DNA of 54,843 nt from Rhodospirillales bacterium (lineage in GTDB: Bacteria; Pseudomonadota; Alphaproteobacteria; Rhodospirillales; Shumkoniaceae), in assembly GCA_028281785.1 (NCBI GenBank), contig JANQJG010000093.1, positions 1-54,843 on the forward strand. Reading direction: 5' to 3'. The stretch's first letter is position 1. Each line of letters starts with the position of its first letter. Made by a program: the position numbers and the translations under genes. The notes beneath the pieces were generated by a model. That model saw nothing but the letters and a program-made list of their open reading frames with translations, did no database searches and was not told the origin of the DNA. Positions 1 through 7,254 of the stretch are shown here, one piece after another.

Positions 1-35
1 ATTTAATCGCGTGAATCTGATCTAACTCATTGAAG

Positions 36-99
36 TAGAGCGGATTCACGCGATCAACTGGAAACATGCGGTGTTTCCGATTGATCGCGATCCGCTCTA
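36..99. repeat. Nested palindrome with TAGAGC ends
   Basis: Outer arms GAGCGGATTCACGCGATCAA (38-57) and TTGATCGCGATCCGCTC (81-97) pair almost fully. An inner hairpin, GGAAACA (60-66) with TGTTTCC (72-78), forms the tip. The ends read TAGAGC and GCTCTA. A further inverted copy of part of the arm (ATCGCGTGAATC, 6-17) lies to the left, so the window begins inside this repeat region. Palindromes of this style are common between genes in alphaproteobacteria. No gene is seen in 1-326. Confidence 0.8.
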
Positions 100-229
100 G
101 TGTGATGGTTCCGAAGTCGGGCACATTATGTGTGCCCGACTTCGGAATCTGAATCACACGAGAAGCAACAAGTTAGTGTGCCGATTCACGCGAGATTCAA
201 TGTAGCGAATCTCGCGATCGGGACACTAG
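97..229 (+). repeat. 133-bp double-hairpin element, copy 1
   Basis: The element begins CTAGTGTGATGG and ends GGGACACTAG, so its ends are inverted repeats with CTAG. It folds as two big hairpins. The first (97-162) has a perfect 15-bp stem at 111-125/131-145. The second (174-229) pairs GCGAGATTC (190-198) with GAATCTCGC (207-215). The same element, exactly 133 bp long, recurs at 40003-40135 and, inverted, at 48337-48469. It carries no convincing reading frame. It resembles a BIME or MITE; mobility is inference. Confidence 0.85.
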
Positions 230-326
230 ATCTACCCAGACATTTCTGCTTCACTCATCGTTTGCGGCGGCGGGAATCCTCCCGCCGCCACTTTTGTGCC
301 GGGCGAGATAGTGGATGGCCTCGTCG

Positions 327-1064
327 TTACGCGATAGGCTTAAGAGGAGACGTCTCCGGCCAGTCGGGAAGGTCATGTTCCAACACGTCGATCTCCGATG
401 AGCCGGAGGCGCGAATGGCGGCGATGAATCGCTGCTTGCTCTTTGTCACATGCTCTTCCGAGAGTCTACCGGCCGTCTCGCTGTCCCCCGCGACAAGGGC
501 GGTCAGGATTTTTCGGTGGTCGGCGTTGCGGTCGTCGAAATGGCCCTCGGCATAGAGTGCGTGCCGTCGGAACAGACGGGCCTGGGTAAACAGATCGCGC
601 TGGAGTTCCAGCAAGGGACGATTGCCGCCGATCTCCGAAATCCGCTCGTGAAACGCGGCGTTGAGCCGCATATAAGCGTCTGTGTCGGCGGCAGATCCCG
701 CCTCCTCCATGCCATCGATCAAGGCCTGGAGATAGGTGGCGTGGCGTTTCGTTAGATTCTCGGCGGCGTTCCGAGCGGCCAGTCGGGCCAGCGTGCCTCG
801 GATGTCGAAGAGATGAAGTACGTTGCGCAGGCTCACCCGCCGAACGAAGACGCCCCGGTTGCTGACGACGTCGACCAATCCCGCTCGCTCAAGCACACGC
901 AACGCCTCGCGGATCGGCGCGCGGCTCACGCCGAAACGTTCCGCCAGCGCCTGCTCCTTGATGTGGTCGCCCGGGCCGAGTTCGCCGCTCAAGATAAGAT
1001 GCTCGATACGGGCGAGCGCGATATCCGAGAGTTTGCCGCGGCCTTCTGGGGCGGAAGTATCCAT
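327..1064 (-). CDS. GntR-family regulator with FCD domain
   Basis: A 245-residue transcriptional regulator. The N-terminal winged helix-turn-helix carries the GntR signature FGVSRAPIREALRVLERAGL. It is followed by an all-helical FCD ligand domain in which RLNAAFHERISEIGGN holds a typical metal-binding histidine. The ATG at 1064 is preferred over a TTG six codons upstream. It is transcribed divergently from the sugar-acid operon starting at 1232, so it is the likely local regulator, sensing an acid such as the pathway substrate or intermediate. A symmetric GTTGACAACTGTCGACAA sequence lies between the two genes. The ligand cannot be deduced. Confidence 0.9.
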   Translation of the reverse strand: MDTSAPEGRGKLSDIALARIEHLILSGELGPGDHIKEQALAERFGVSRAPIREALRVLERAGLVDVVSNRGVFVRRVSLRNVLHLFDIRGTLARLAARNAAENLTKRHATYLQALIDGMEEAGSAADTDAYMRLNAAFHERISEIGGNRPLLELQRDLFTQARLFRRHALYAEGHFDDRNADHRKILTALVAGDSETAGRLSEEHVTKSKQRFIAAIRASGSSEIDVLEHDLPDWPETSPLKPIA

Positions 1065-1099
1065 ATCGGTTCTCAATTCCAATCAACCTGTCGCCAATA

Positions 1100-1117
1100 G
1101 TTGACAACTGTCGACAA
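1100..1117. promoter_or_regulatory. Candidate GntR/FCD operator
   Basis: GTTGACAACTGTCGACAA contains two abutting palindromes, GTTG-A-CAAC and GTCGAC. It lies between the regulator start (1064) and the divergent operon (start 1232). FCD-type GntR regulators commonly bind short TTGT/ACAA-type palindromes; assignment to this regulator is inference from position. Confidence 0.4.
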
Positions 1118-1231
1118 AGTTATAGGATTGCATCCAAGTATTGGTTCTTGGCGACACAATGTCAATTCACGTCGGCGGGACGGTCGGTTCGTTGCCTGCA
1201 ACGGCGAACAAGTAAGGTTGGGAGGTTTTCG

Positions 1232-2299
1232 GTGGAAGGAAACCGGTTCCGCGTCGCCATGACCCGGGATTTCGTGGACTCCGAGGGGCGGCCCTATTTC
1301 GACCAGGATGCCTGGCGCAGCCTTCAGGACGAGCCGCGGATCGACCTCGAGGTGCTGGAAGCGCCGGAGATGGGCGGTGACATCCCGGCGGAGGTCGTCC
1401 GGGCTTTTGACGCCGTGATCATGAAGCGGTCACCGCTTTCGGCCACCGCGCTTGAGGGGGATGATGTCCGGCTCCTCCTGGTCGCGCGCAACGGCGTCGG
1501 ATTCGAGCATCTGGACGTTGCCGCCTCTACCCGAGCCGGTGTGATGATTACGATCACACCCGAGGCCGTGCGGCGGCCGGTCGCCTCCGCGATCATGACC
1601 TTCATTCTGGCATTGGCGCACAGGCTACCCCTGCGCGACCGGCTGACCCGGGCGGGACGCTGGTCCGATCGCAACCTTCATCCGGGCATCGGGTTGACCG
1701 GGCGGGTGCTCGGCGTGATCGGGGTCGGCAATATCGGTGCGGAGGTTTTTCGATTGGCTGCGCCCTGGGAGATGGTCCATCTCGGCTGCGATCCGTCGCG
1801 ACCTGCGGAGGAGCTTGGCGCCATGGGCGTCCGTGCCGTCGATCTGGACACCCTTCTCGGGGAATCCGATTTCGTCTGCCTCTGCTGTCCTCTGAGCAAG
1901 CGCACGCGTCATATGATCGGGGCGCGTGAGTTCGGGCTGATGAAACCGGCGGCCTATCTCATCAACACAGCGCGCGGCGGCCTCGTCGACGAGGCCGCTC
2001 TGATCGCCGCGCTGGCCGAGGGACGGATCGCGGGAGCCGGGCTGGATGTCTTGGAGCGGGAGCCGCCGTCTCCTGATAACCCGCTGCTCGGCATGGAGAA
2101 CGTGATCCTCTCCTCGCACAATCTGAACTTTAACGACGAGGGCAATCGCCTTGGTAACCAATCCGCGGCCGCGGCAGTGCTGGCGACCGTCCGGGGGGAG
2201 ATTCCGGACAACCTGGTCAATCCGGACGTGCTGGGGCATCCCAGGCTCCAAGGCTTGGTCGTTCAGTCGGGAGAACCCCGACAGCCACGGGAGGTCTGA
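1232..2299 (+). CDS. D-isomer-specific 2-hydroxyacid dehydrogenase
   Basis: A 355-residue NAD-dependent dehydrogenase of the D-2-hydroxyacid family, reducing a 2-keto acid or oxidising the D-hydroxy acid in the cytoplasm. The Rossmann motif GVIGVGNIG is present. An aspartate at the end of the second strand (LGCDPS) favours NAD over NADP. The catalytic triad is visible: Arg in INTARGGLVDE, Glu in LDVLEREPP and His in SSHNLNF. The start is the GTG preceded by GGGAGG at ideal spacing; the open frame continues 28 codons upstream without support. It opens an operon with an enolase-superfamily dehydratase and UxaA-like dehydratase genes, so a sugar-acid or keto-acid substrate is likely. Confidence 0.9.
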   Translation: MEGNRFRVAMTRDFVDSEGRPYFDQDAWRSLQDEPRIDLEVLEAPEMGGDIPAEVVRAFDAVIMKRSPLSATALEGDDVRLLLVARNGVGFEHLDVAASTRAGVMITITPEAVRRPVASAIMTFILALAHRLPLRDRLTRAGRWSDRNLHPGIGLTGRVLGVIGVGNIGAEVFRLAAPWEMVHLGCDPSRPAEELGAMGVRAVDLDTLLGESDFVCLCCPLSKRTRHMIGAREFGLMKPAAYLINTARGGLVDEAALIAALAEGRIAGAGLDVLEREPPSPDNPLLGMENVILSSHNLNFNDEGNRLGNQSAAAAVLATVRGEIPDNLVNPDVLGHPRLQGLVVQSGEPRQPREV

Positions 2300-2444
2300 G
2301 GTACCAAACGAAGAACCAGGCACCCGGAAGATGCCGGTCTCGGTTGCCATGCTGGGGCTCTCCCTGTATCGGGAATGGCGTAGTGCCCAGCGCACGAAGA
2401 TCGCGGCGACGAACGGGACAAAGGTGGCGGACTGAGGGGAGCCC

Positions 2445-3578
2445 ATGAACACCAGCGCAGCGAATATCGTGAAGGTCGACCCCGTCGTGGTGTCGGTGAC
2501 GGACAAGACCCAGTGGACGTTCGTGGAAATCACGACCGCGGATGGATTGAAGGGGGTCGGCGAAGCGACCCTCGGCGGCGTGGAACCGCAGCTGGTCGCG
2601 GCCGCCCGCCAAATCGGTGACGGCATGATGGGTCGGGATGCCGCCACGATCAACGCGTTCGGGCCGCTGTTCAACGCGTCGCGCGGCGGACAGGCGGAGC
2701 GCGCCGTCGCCAGCGCCTGTGAGCAGGCATTGTGGGATTTGATGGGGCAGCGCACGGACCTTCCCGTTCACGCCCTGCTTGGCGGGGCCGTGCGCGACCG
2801 CGTCCCAGTCTATGCCAATGTGAACCGGCGCACGCGTGACCGCTCGCCGGAAGGATGCGCCGCCAGCGCCCGAGATGCCGTCGATCGCGGCTTCGGCTTC
2901 ATCAAGATTGCGCCCTTCGATGGCGTCGGCGAGGGTGAGCCGGCTCTGGCTGGGAATTTATTCGCCACCGGTCTCGAGCGCATCAGGGCGGTTCGCCGGT
3001 CCGTGGGGCCGAAGACCGAGGTCATGGTCGATTGCCATTGGCGGCTGGACGAGGCGCAGGCCTCGCGTTTGCTGGAGTTCGCGGCCGATCTGCGCCTTTA
3101 CTGGGTGGAATGCCCACTGCCCGAGACGGTGGATCGCCTGCCGGCCCTCCGCCGCGTGCGTCAGGCGGCCACCCGAAACGGCGTGCGGCTGGCGGGCCTG
3201 GAGATGGGCACCCATCTGGAGGATTTTCTTCCCTACCTGCGCGACGGCATCTATGACGTCATCATGCCCGACGTGAAATACTGTGGCGGCCTCGCGGAGA
3301 TGCGGCATCTGGCGGCCGTGGCCGCGGCCCATGGCGTGCTGGTATCGCCGCACAACCCCTCCGGCCCGGTCTGCCACATGGCGAGCCTGCACGCCGCGGC
3401 GGTGATCTCCAACTTCTTCATGCTGGAGATGCAGTTCGACGAGAGCCCGCTGTTCGACGAACTGGTCGGCGGCGCCCTCCCGTCCATCGAAAAGGGCTGG
3501 GCGCCCCTGCCGCAAGGGCCCGGGCTCGGCTGCCGCCTGGGGCCGGCCGTGCGGGAGAAGATCGAGGTCACGCCGTGA
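2445..3578 (+). CDS. Enolase-superfamily sugar-acid dehydratase (mandelate racemase/muconate lactonising type)
   Basis: A 377-residue enzyme with the two-domain enolase-superfamily layout. Metal ligands appear as Asp in VMVDCHWRLDE, Glu in WVECPLPE and an acidic residue at the end of the next barrel strands (MPDVKYCGG). A lysine motif, FIKIAPF, and a late histidine in SPHNPSGPV match the galactonate or gluconate dehydratase type. The reaction would be removal of water from an aldonic acid to give a 2-keto-3-deoxy acid. A strong GAGGGGAG ribosome site precedes the ATG. The stop overlaps the start of the next gene by GTGA, so the two are translationally coupled. Exact substrate is not predictable from sequence alone. 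Confidence 0.88.
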   Translation: MNTSAANIVKVDPVVVSVTDKTQWTFVEITTADGLKGVGEATLGGVEPQLVAAARQIGDGMMGRDAATINAFGPLFNASRGGQAERAVASACEQALWDLMGQRTDLPVHALLGGAVRDRVPVYANVNRRTRDRSPEGCAASARDAVDRGFGFIKIAPFDGVGEGEPALAGNLFATGLERIRAVRRSVGPKTEVMVDCHWRLDEAQASRLLEFAADLRLYWVECPLPETVDRLPALRRVRQAATRNGVRLAGLEMGTHLEDFLPYLRDGIYDVIMPDVKYCGGLAEMRHLAAVAAAHGVLVSPHNPSGPVCHMASLHAAAVISNFFMLEMQFDESPLFDELVGGALPSIEKGWAPLPQGPGLGCRLGPAVREKIEVTP

Positions 3579-4741
3579 GCGCGGCGCCGACCTTTCGCGG
3601 ATATCCGCGGCCCGACGGGGCGGCCGGCGTTCGGAACGATCTCCTCGTGCTCTCGATCACCGGACTGACCGGGCCGACGGCGCGCCGCATCGGCCAGGCG
3701 ATCCGGGGCGCCAAGGTGGTGACCATGCCCTTTGGCAGCGGCCTCGTCGGCGAGGATCGGGCGGTTCACTACCGCGCGCTCGCCGGCATGGGGCGCCATC
3801 CCAATGTCGGCGCCGCGCTGGTCATCGGCGGCGACGGACCCAAGGTCGAGGACATCGGCGCGCGGATCGCCGAGACCGGCAAGCCGGTCGAAACTCTGGT
3901 GCTGGACGATTGCGGCCATGACTGCCTGACCCTGACCGATCGCGGCCTCCGAATCGCCGCCCGGCTCGCCCGCGACGTCTCGCGCCAGCGGCGGGAGGAG
4001 CTGCCGCTCTCCAAGCTGTTTCTGGCCGCCGAATGCGGCCGTTCCGATCCGAGCTCGGGCCTGGTTTCGAACCCACTGGTCGGGCGGATTCTGGACCGGG
4101 TCGTGGATGCCGGTGGCCGCGCGGTCTTCGGCGAGACCACGGAATGGCTGGGGGCCGAGCATCTGCTGGAGAAACGCGCGGCCGAGCCGGCGGTGGCGGA
4201 GGCGGTGATCGCCGCGGCGCACCGCCGCGAGCAGCTGGCCATCGACGGCGGGGTCGACCTCACCGGCAACAATCCCGGCCCGACCAACATCGAGGCCGGG
4301 CTCTCCTCCATCGAGGAGAAGTCGCTGGGCGCGATCATGAAGGGCGGAAACCGCCCGATCCGGGGCGTTCTCGGCATCGCGGAACCGCCGCCCGGGCCGG
4401 GGCTCTACGTCATGGACGCGCCGGCCTATGCCCCGGAATCCCTGACCGGCATGGTGACGGCGGGCGCCCAGATGGTGCTGTTCACCACGGGGCCGGGCAA
4501 CAGCTTCGTCAGCGCGCTGGCGCCGACCCTCAAGATCTCCGCCAATCCGGAGACGGCCGCCCGGGTCAACGAGCAGATCGACTTCGACGCGAGCGCGGTC
4601 TTCCAGGGCGCCCGGACGCTGGACGACGCGGCCGAGGAGCTGTTCGAGCGGGTGCTGGAGGTGGCCTCCGGCGGCGCGACCTGGGGCGAGATCCTGATGG
4701 AGGGGGAGGAAGTGGTGAGCCGCCTGGGACCCGCGCTATGA
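3575..4741 (+). CDS. UxaA-family dehydratase, large (C-terminal type) subunit
   Basis: A 388-residue protein matching the catalytic C-terminal part of altronate/galactarate dehydratases. Typical stretches are GYPRPDGAAGVRNDLLVLS at the start, AAECGRSDPSSGLVSNP in the middle and a cysteine- and glycine-containing core. Such enzymes dehydrate C6 or related sugar acids, often with an Fe or Fe-S centre. It starts with GTG inside the stop of the upstream gene (GTGA overlap) and its own stop overlaps the next ATG (ATGA). The SAF-domain half normally at the N terminus is encoded separately downstream, so the enzyme is split here. Confidence 0.9.
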   Translation: MSAAPTFRGYPRPDGAAGVRNDLLVLSITGLTGPTARRIGQAIRGAKVVTMPFGSGLVGEDRAVHYRALAGMGRHPNVGAALVIGGDGPKVEDIGARIAETGKPVETLVLDDCGHDCLTLTDRGLRIAARLARDVSRQRREELPLSKLFLAAECGRSDPSSGLVSNPLVGRILDRVVDAGGRAVFGETTEWLGAEHLLEKRAAEPAVAEAVIAAAHRREQLAIDGGVDLTGNNPGPTNIEAGLSSIEEKSLGAIMKGGNRPIRGVLGIAEPPPGPGLYVMDAPAYAPESLTGMVTAGAQMVLFTTGPGNSFVSALAPTLKISANPETAARVNEQIDFDASAVFQGARTLDDAAEELFERVLEVASGGATWGEILMEGEEVVSRLGPAL

Positions 4742-5058
4742 GCCAGCCTGCGACCGATTCGACCGATGCGATCGACGCCATCGTCCTCCATGAAGACGAT
4801 GATGTCGCTACCGCGCTCCGCCCCCTGGCGGCGGGCGCGGAGGTGGCGGTTCGCGGGCCGGACGGCGTATCGAGGGTTCGAATCTCGGAGGATATCCCGT
4901 TGTGCCACAAGTTCGCCCTTAGGACTTTGGTCCCAAGAACAACGGTCCGCAAATATGGCGAGGTGATCGGCGAGATGACCGCGGAAGCGGCGGCCGGCGC
5001 CCATGTCCATGTACACAACCTGACGAGCCTGCGCGCCCGGCGACCCTCCCCGGCGTAG
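4738..5058 (+). CDS. UxaA-family SAF-domain small subunit
   Basis: A 106-residue protein corresponding to the N-terminal SAF domain of altronate dehydratase (UxaA). The sequence has AIVLHEDDDVATALRPL, then DIPLCHKFALR and a HVHVHNL ending that fits the SAF fold. It is presumed to pair with the large subunit encoded immediately upstream (ATGA overlap). It is easily missed because a longer meaningless frame starting in the upstream gene reads through it. Order large then small is the reverse of the domain order in one-chain UxaA. Last gene of the sugar-acid operon. Confidence 0.87.
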   Translation: MSQPATDSTDAIDAIVLHEDDDVATALRPLAAGAEVAVRGPDGVSRVRISEDIPLCHKFALRTLVPRTTVRKYGEVIGEMTAEAAAGAHVHVHNLTSLRARRPSPA

Positions 5059-5076
5059 ACCTGCGCGCGACAATCG

Positions 5077-5120
5077 GTCAACATCGGGTCGACATCATGT
5101 TGACATCCCGTTGACATCAG
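5077..5120 (+). repeat. Four tandem 11-bp repeats before a TPR gene
   Basis: Four consecutive units of 11 bp: GTCAACATCGG, GTCGACATCAT, GTTGACATCCC and GTTGACATCAG, consensus GTYRACATCNN. The period is about one DNA turn and is not a multiple of three, so it is not a coding repeat. The array ends 8 bp before the ATG at 5129 and could be an operator array. Confidence 0.75.
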
Positions 5121-5128
5121 GCCGACCC

Positions 5129-6403
5129 ATGACCACGTCCCGCGCCGCGCGCCCGACCCTCCTCGTTCTCCCCTTCGCCAGCCTCGGCGGCGGCCCCGAA
5201 CAAGCGAGTTCCAACCCAGCCGGCTCCGACCAGGCCGTGCTCGCCGACGGCATGACCGAGGACCTGATCGGCACCCTCTCGCGGACCGGCGGCTTCCTGG
5301 TCATCGCCCGCAGCACCGCCTTCGCGCTCAAGGACCGCGGCGACGAACTCCCCGGCCTGCTCCGCGAGATGGGCGTGCGCCACGTCCTCGAAGGGAGCGT
5401 GCGCCGCGCCGGCAACCGCATCCGGATCACCGCGCGGCTGGAGGACCGGGAGACCGGCCACCAGATCTGGGCCGAGCGCTACGACCGCGAGCTCGACGAT
5501 CTGTTCGCGCTCCAGGACGAAATCACGGCGACCGTCGCCGCCTCCATCGAGCCGGCGCTGAGCACGGCCCTGCGCCAGCGGACGCGCGGGCAGGCGCCGG
5601 AGGACTTCACGGTCTGGGAGCTCCATCAGCAGGGGATCTGGCACCTCCACCGCTTCACGGCGGCGGACCATGCCGAGGCCGAGGGCTATCTGCGCCGGGC
5701 GGCCGAGCGCGACCCTGGCTTCGCGCGGGCGGTGAGCGGCCTCGCCTATGCCCGGATCCTGGATTTCGTGATGGGCTACGGCGGCTATGGCGCCGACAGC
5801 GAGGGCAGCCTGGCCCGCGCCATCGAGACCGCGCAGCTGGCCGTCGCCCTCGACGCGGAGGACGCGCTCGCCCATTTCGTGCTCGGCCACGCCCATAGCT
5901 GGCAGGGCGAGCACGAGGCGGCGCTCGCCGATTTGGAGCGGGCGCTCGCCATCAACCCCAACCTGCCGATGGCGCGGAACATCCTGGCCTGGGAGCTGAT
6001 CATGTCCGGCCGGCCGGCGGAGGCGGGGCCGCAATCCGACATGGCCATCCGCTTGAGCCCCTATGACCCGCTGATGTGGGTGTTCCTGCAGGTGAAGGCG
6101 TTCGGCCTGGCCATGGCCGGGGAGGCGGCCGAAGCCGTGGAGTGGGGGCGGCGGGCGGTGGCCGCGCCGAACGCGCAGATCTGGGCCTATGTGAGCCTCG
6201 CCTGCGCGCTCGCCATGAATGGCGAGCCGGCCGAGGCCGGGCGGGTCATCGAGCGGATGCTGGCGATGCGGCCGGATTTCTCGCGCGCGCTGCTGCTCCG
6301 CAACTACCAGTTCAGGTACGACGCCGACCGCGACCGATTCCTCGACAGCCTCGGCCGCGCCGGCCTCTGGAACCGCCTGGGCGAGCAGGACGGCGGGGAT
6401 TGA
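5129..6403 (+). CDS. TolB-N-like domain and TPR protein
   Basis: A 424-residue cytoplasmic-looking protein with no signal peptide. Residues about 8-145 match the TolB amino-terminal-like domain (COG5616 type): LLVLPFASLGG, then DGMTEDLIGTLSR, VRHVLEGSVRR and TGHQIWAERYDRELDDLF. The rest consists of TPR-like helical pairs rich in Ala and Glu (for example ALDAEDALAHFVLGHAHSW). These modules are usually fused behind winged-helix regulators or class III adenylate cyclases. Here the DNA-binding or cyclase part is absent and the protein stands alone. The ATG is preferred to a TTG six codons upstream, which falls inside the 11-bp repeat array. Function unknown; a protein-protein scaffold in signalling is plausible. 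Confidence 0.82.
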   Translation: MTTSRAARPTLLVLPFASLGGGPEQASSNPAGSDQAVLADGMTEDLIGTLSRTGGFLVIARSTAFALKDRGDELPGLLREMGVRHVLEGSVRRAGNRIRITARLEDRETGHQIWAERYDRELDDLFALQDEITATVAASIEPALSTALRQRTRGQAPEDFTVWELHQQGIWHLHRFTAADHAEAEGYLRRAAERDPGFARAVSGLAYARILDFVMGYGGYGADSEGSLARAIETAQLAVALDAEDALAHFVLGHAHSWQGEHEAALADLERALAINPNLPMARNILAWELIMSGRPAEAGPQSDMAIRLSPYDPLMWVFLQVKAFGLAMAGEAAEAVEWGRRAVAAPNAQIWAYVSLACALAMNGEPAEAGRVIERMLAMRPDFSRALLLRNYQFRYDADRDRFLDSLGRAGLWNRLGEQDGGD

Positions 6404-6419
6404 GGGGTTTTAAAGAATC

Positions 6420-6535
6420 ACCACAGAGAACACAGAGAACACGGAGGTTTCACAGAGGCCTCGCTGCCGCGAGGCGAAGAGAACGCGCATGCTTGTGCTC
6501 TGGTCCATCTCTGTGCGCTCTGTGTTCTCTGTGGT
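6420..6535. repeat. CACAGAGAACAC inverted repeat, copy 1
   Basis: The outer arms ACCACAGAGAACACAGAG and CTCTGTGTTCTCTGTGGT are inverted. They enclose a GCGAGGC-containing centre. Related copies lie at 6837-6948, 18205-18296 and 53078-53192. Confidence 0.8.
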
Positions 6536-6593
6536 TCAGAATTCACGTGTGATGCGGCGTGGTGGGGATTGGTCGGGGGTCGTCTTGCCACCG

Positions 6594-6761
6594 CGTTCCC
6601 TCTCCGCCCTCAGGGGCGGAGAGGGTCAGGGAGAGGTGGGGGATGGGGCTGACTCGGGAAAGGCCCACCTCGCCCGGCTCGTACATTCATCGTCATGGCC
6701 GGCCATCCACGACTTCACAAGCACAAAGACGTGGATGCCCGTAACAAGTACGGGCATGACG
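6594..6761 (+). repeat. Composite GC-rich repeat, left of the RM gene
   Basis: It begins with a CTCCGCCC...GGGCGGAG hairpin and continues through GACTCGGGAAAGGCCCACC to GTGGATGCCCGT and a CGGGCATGACG end. A direct copy in the same orientation lies at 11006-11205, on the other side of the restriction-modification gene. That copy carries an extra CCCCGGACTTGATCCGGGG palindrome. Partial relatives lie at 38910-39060, 42680-42840 and 53224-53288. Confidence 0.75.
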
Positions 6762-6836
6762 TTTTGGGGAGGGGGCTGGGAGGGTCCCGACCCGTCAGGG
6801 TCGGGAGGGTGAGGGTTCTTCGGCAGCTAAGGCTTC

Positions 6837-6948
6837 ACCACGGAGAACACCGAGAACACAGAGGTTTCACAGAGGCCTCGCTGGCGCGAGGCGAAGACGA
6901 GACGCGCGCAGCGCATTCCCCTTCTCTGTGTCTCTGTGCCTCGGTGGT
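6837..6948. repeat. CACAGAGAACAC inverted repeat, copy 2
   Basis: It opens with ACCACGGAGAACACCGAGAA and closes with TCTCTGTGCCTCGGTGGT, with the same GCGAGGCGAAGACGAG-type centre as the other copies. The stretch 6404-7053 is made almost wholly of repeats and shows no gene. Confidence 0.75.
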
Positions 6949-7053
6949 GAATAAAGCCCTCACCCGACCCGCTCAGGCCATCGAACAGCTCCACTTTTTG
7001 TCCAGCGCGAATCCAAGTTATGAGGACATAAGGGAGCACACAGTCGAGCGGCC

Positions 7054-7251
7054 ATGTATAGTCAGCCCAACGGAGCTGCGAACACGCAAACAGAAAATAC
7101 GCCATTTCCTGCGCCGGAGGTCGGGGCTGACCAAGTGACACAGTCGGCAGAGCTACATTTGGCAGAACTTGAAGAAACGGACGAGGCGTCGGCGAGCAGG
7201 GTTACTCACGTTCGAGTATCGCGGCGTGGTAGCAAGTATGAAGGTGCTTGA
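7054..7251 (+). CDS. Small acidic ORF upstream of the RM gene
   Basis: A possible 65-residue protein rich in Glu, Thr and Ala with a basic tail (RVSRRGSKYEGA). It resembles no family I recognise. It ends 3 bp before the start of the restriction-modification gene, so it could be co-translated or act as a small controlling protein. It lacks a clear ribosome binding site, and its DNA is less GC-rich than the metabolic genes, as in the following gene. It may be an artefact; only the tight spacing supports it. Confidence 0.35.
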   Translation: MYSQPNGAANTQTENTPFPAPEVGADQVTQSAELHLAELEETDEASASRVTHVRVSRRGSKYEGA

Positions 7252-7254
7252 TGG

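Noticed and set aside
130..555. Open frame starting in the 133-bp repeat
   Set aside because: The same peptide-like start (PIHARFN) appears in all three copies because the repeat is conserved, and it runs antisense through the GntR gene.
1120..1130. TTGACA at 1101 as a -35 box
   Set aside because: No -10 hexamer at proper spacing is convincing; the stretch is better explained as an operator palindrome.
4872..4892. tRNA T-arm-like GGTTCGAATC
   Set aside because: No acceptor, D or anticodon arm can be built around it; it lies inside the SAF-domain gene.
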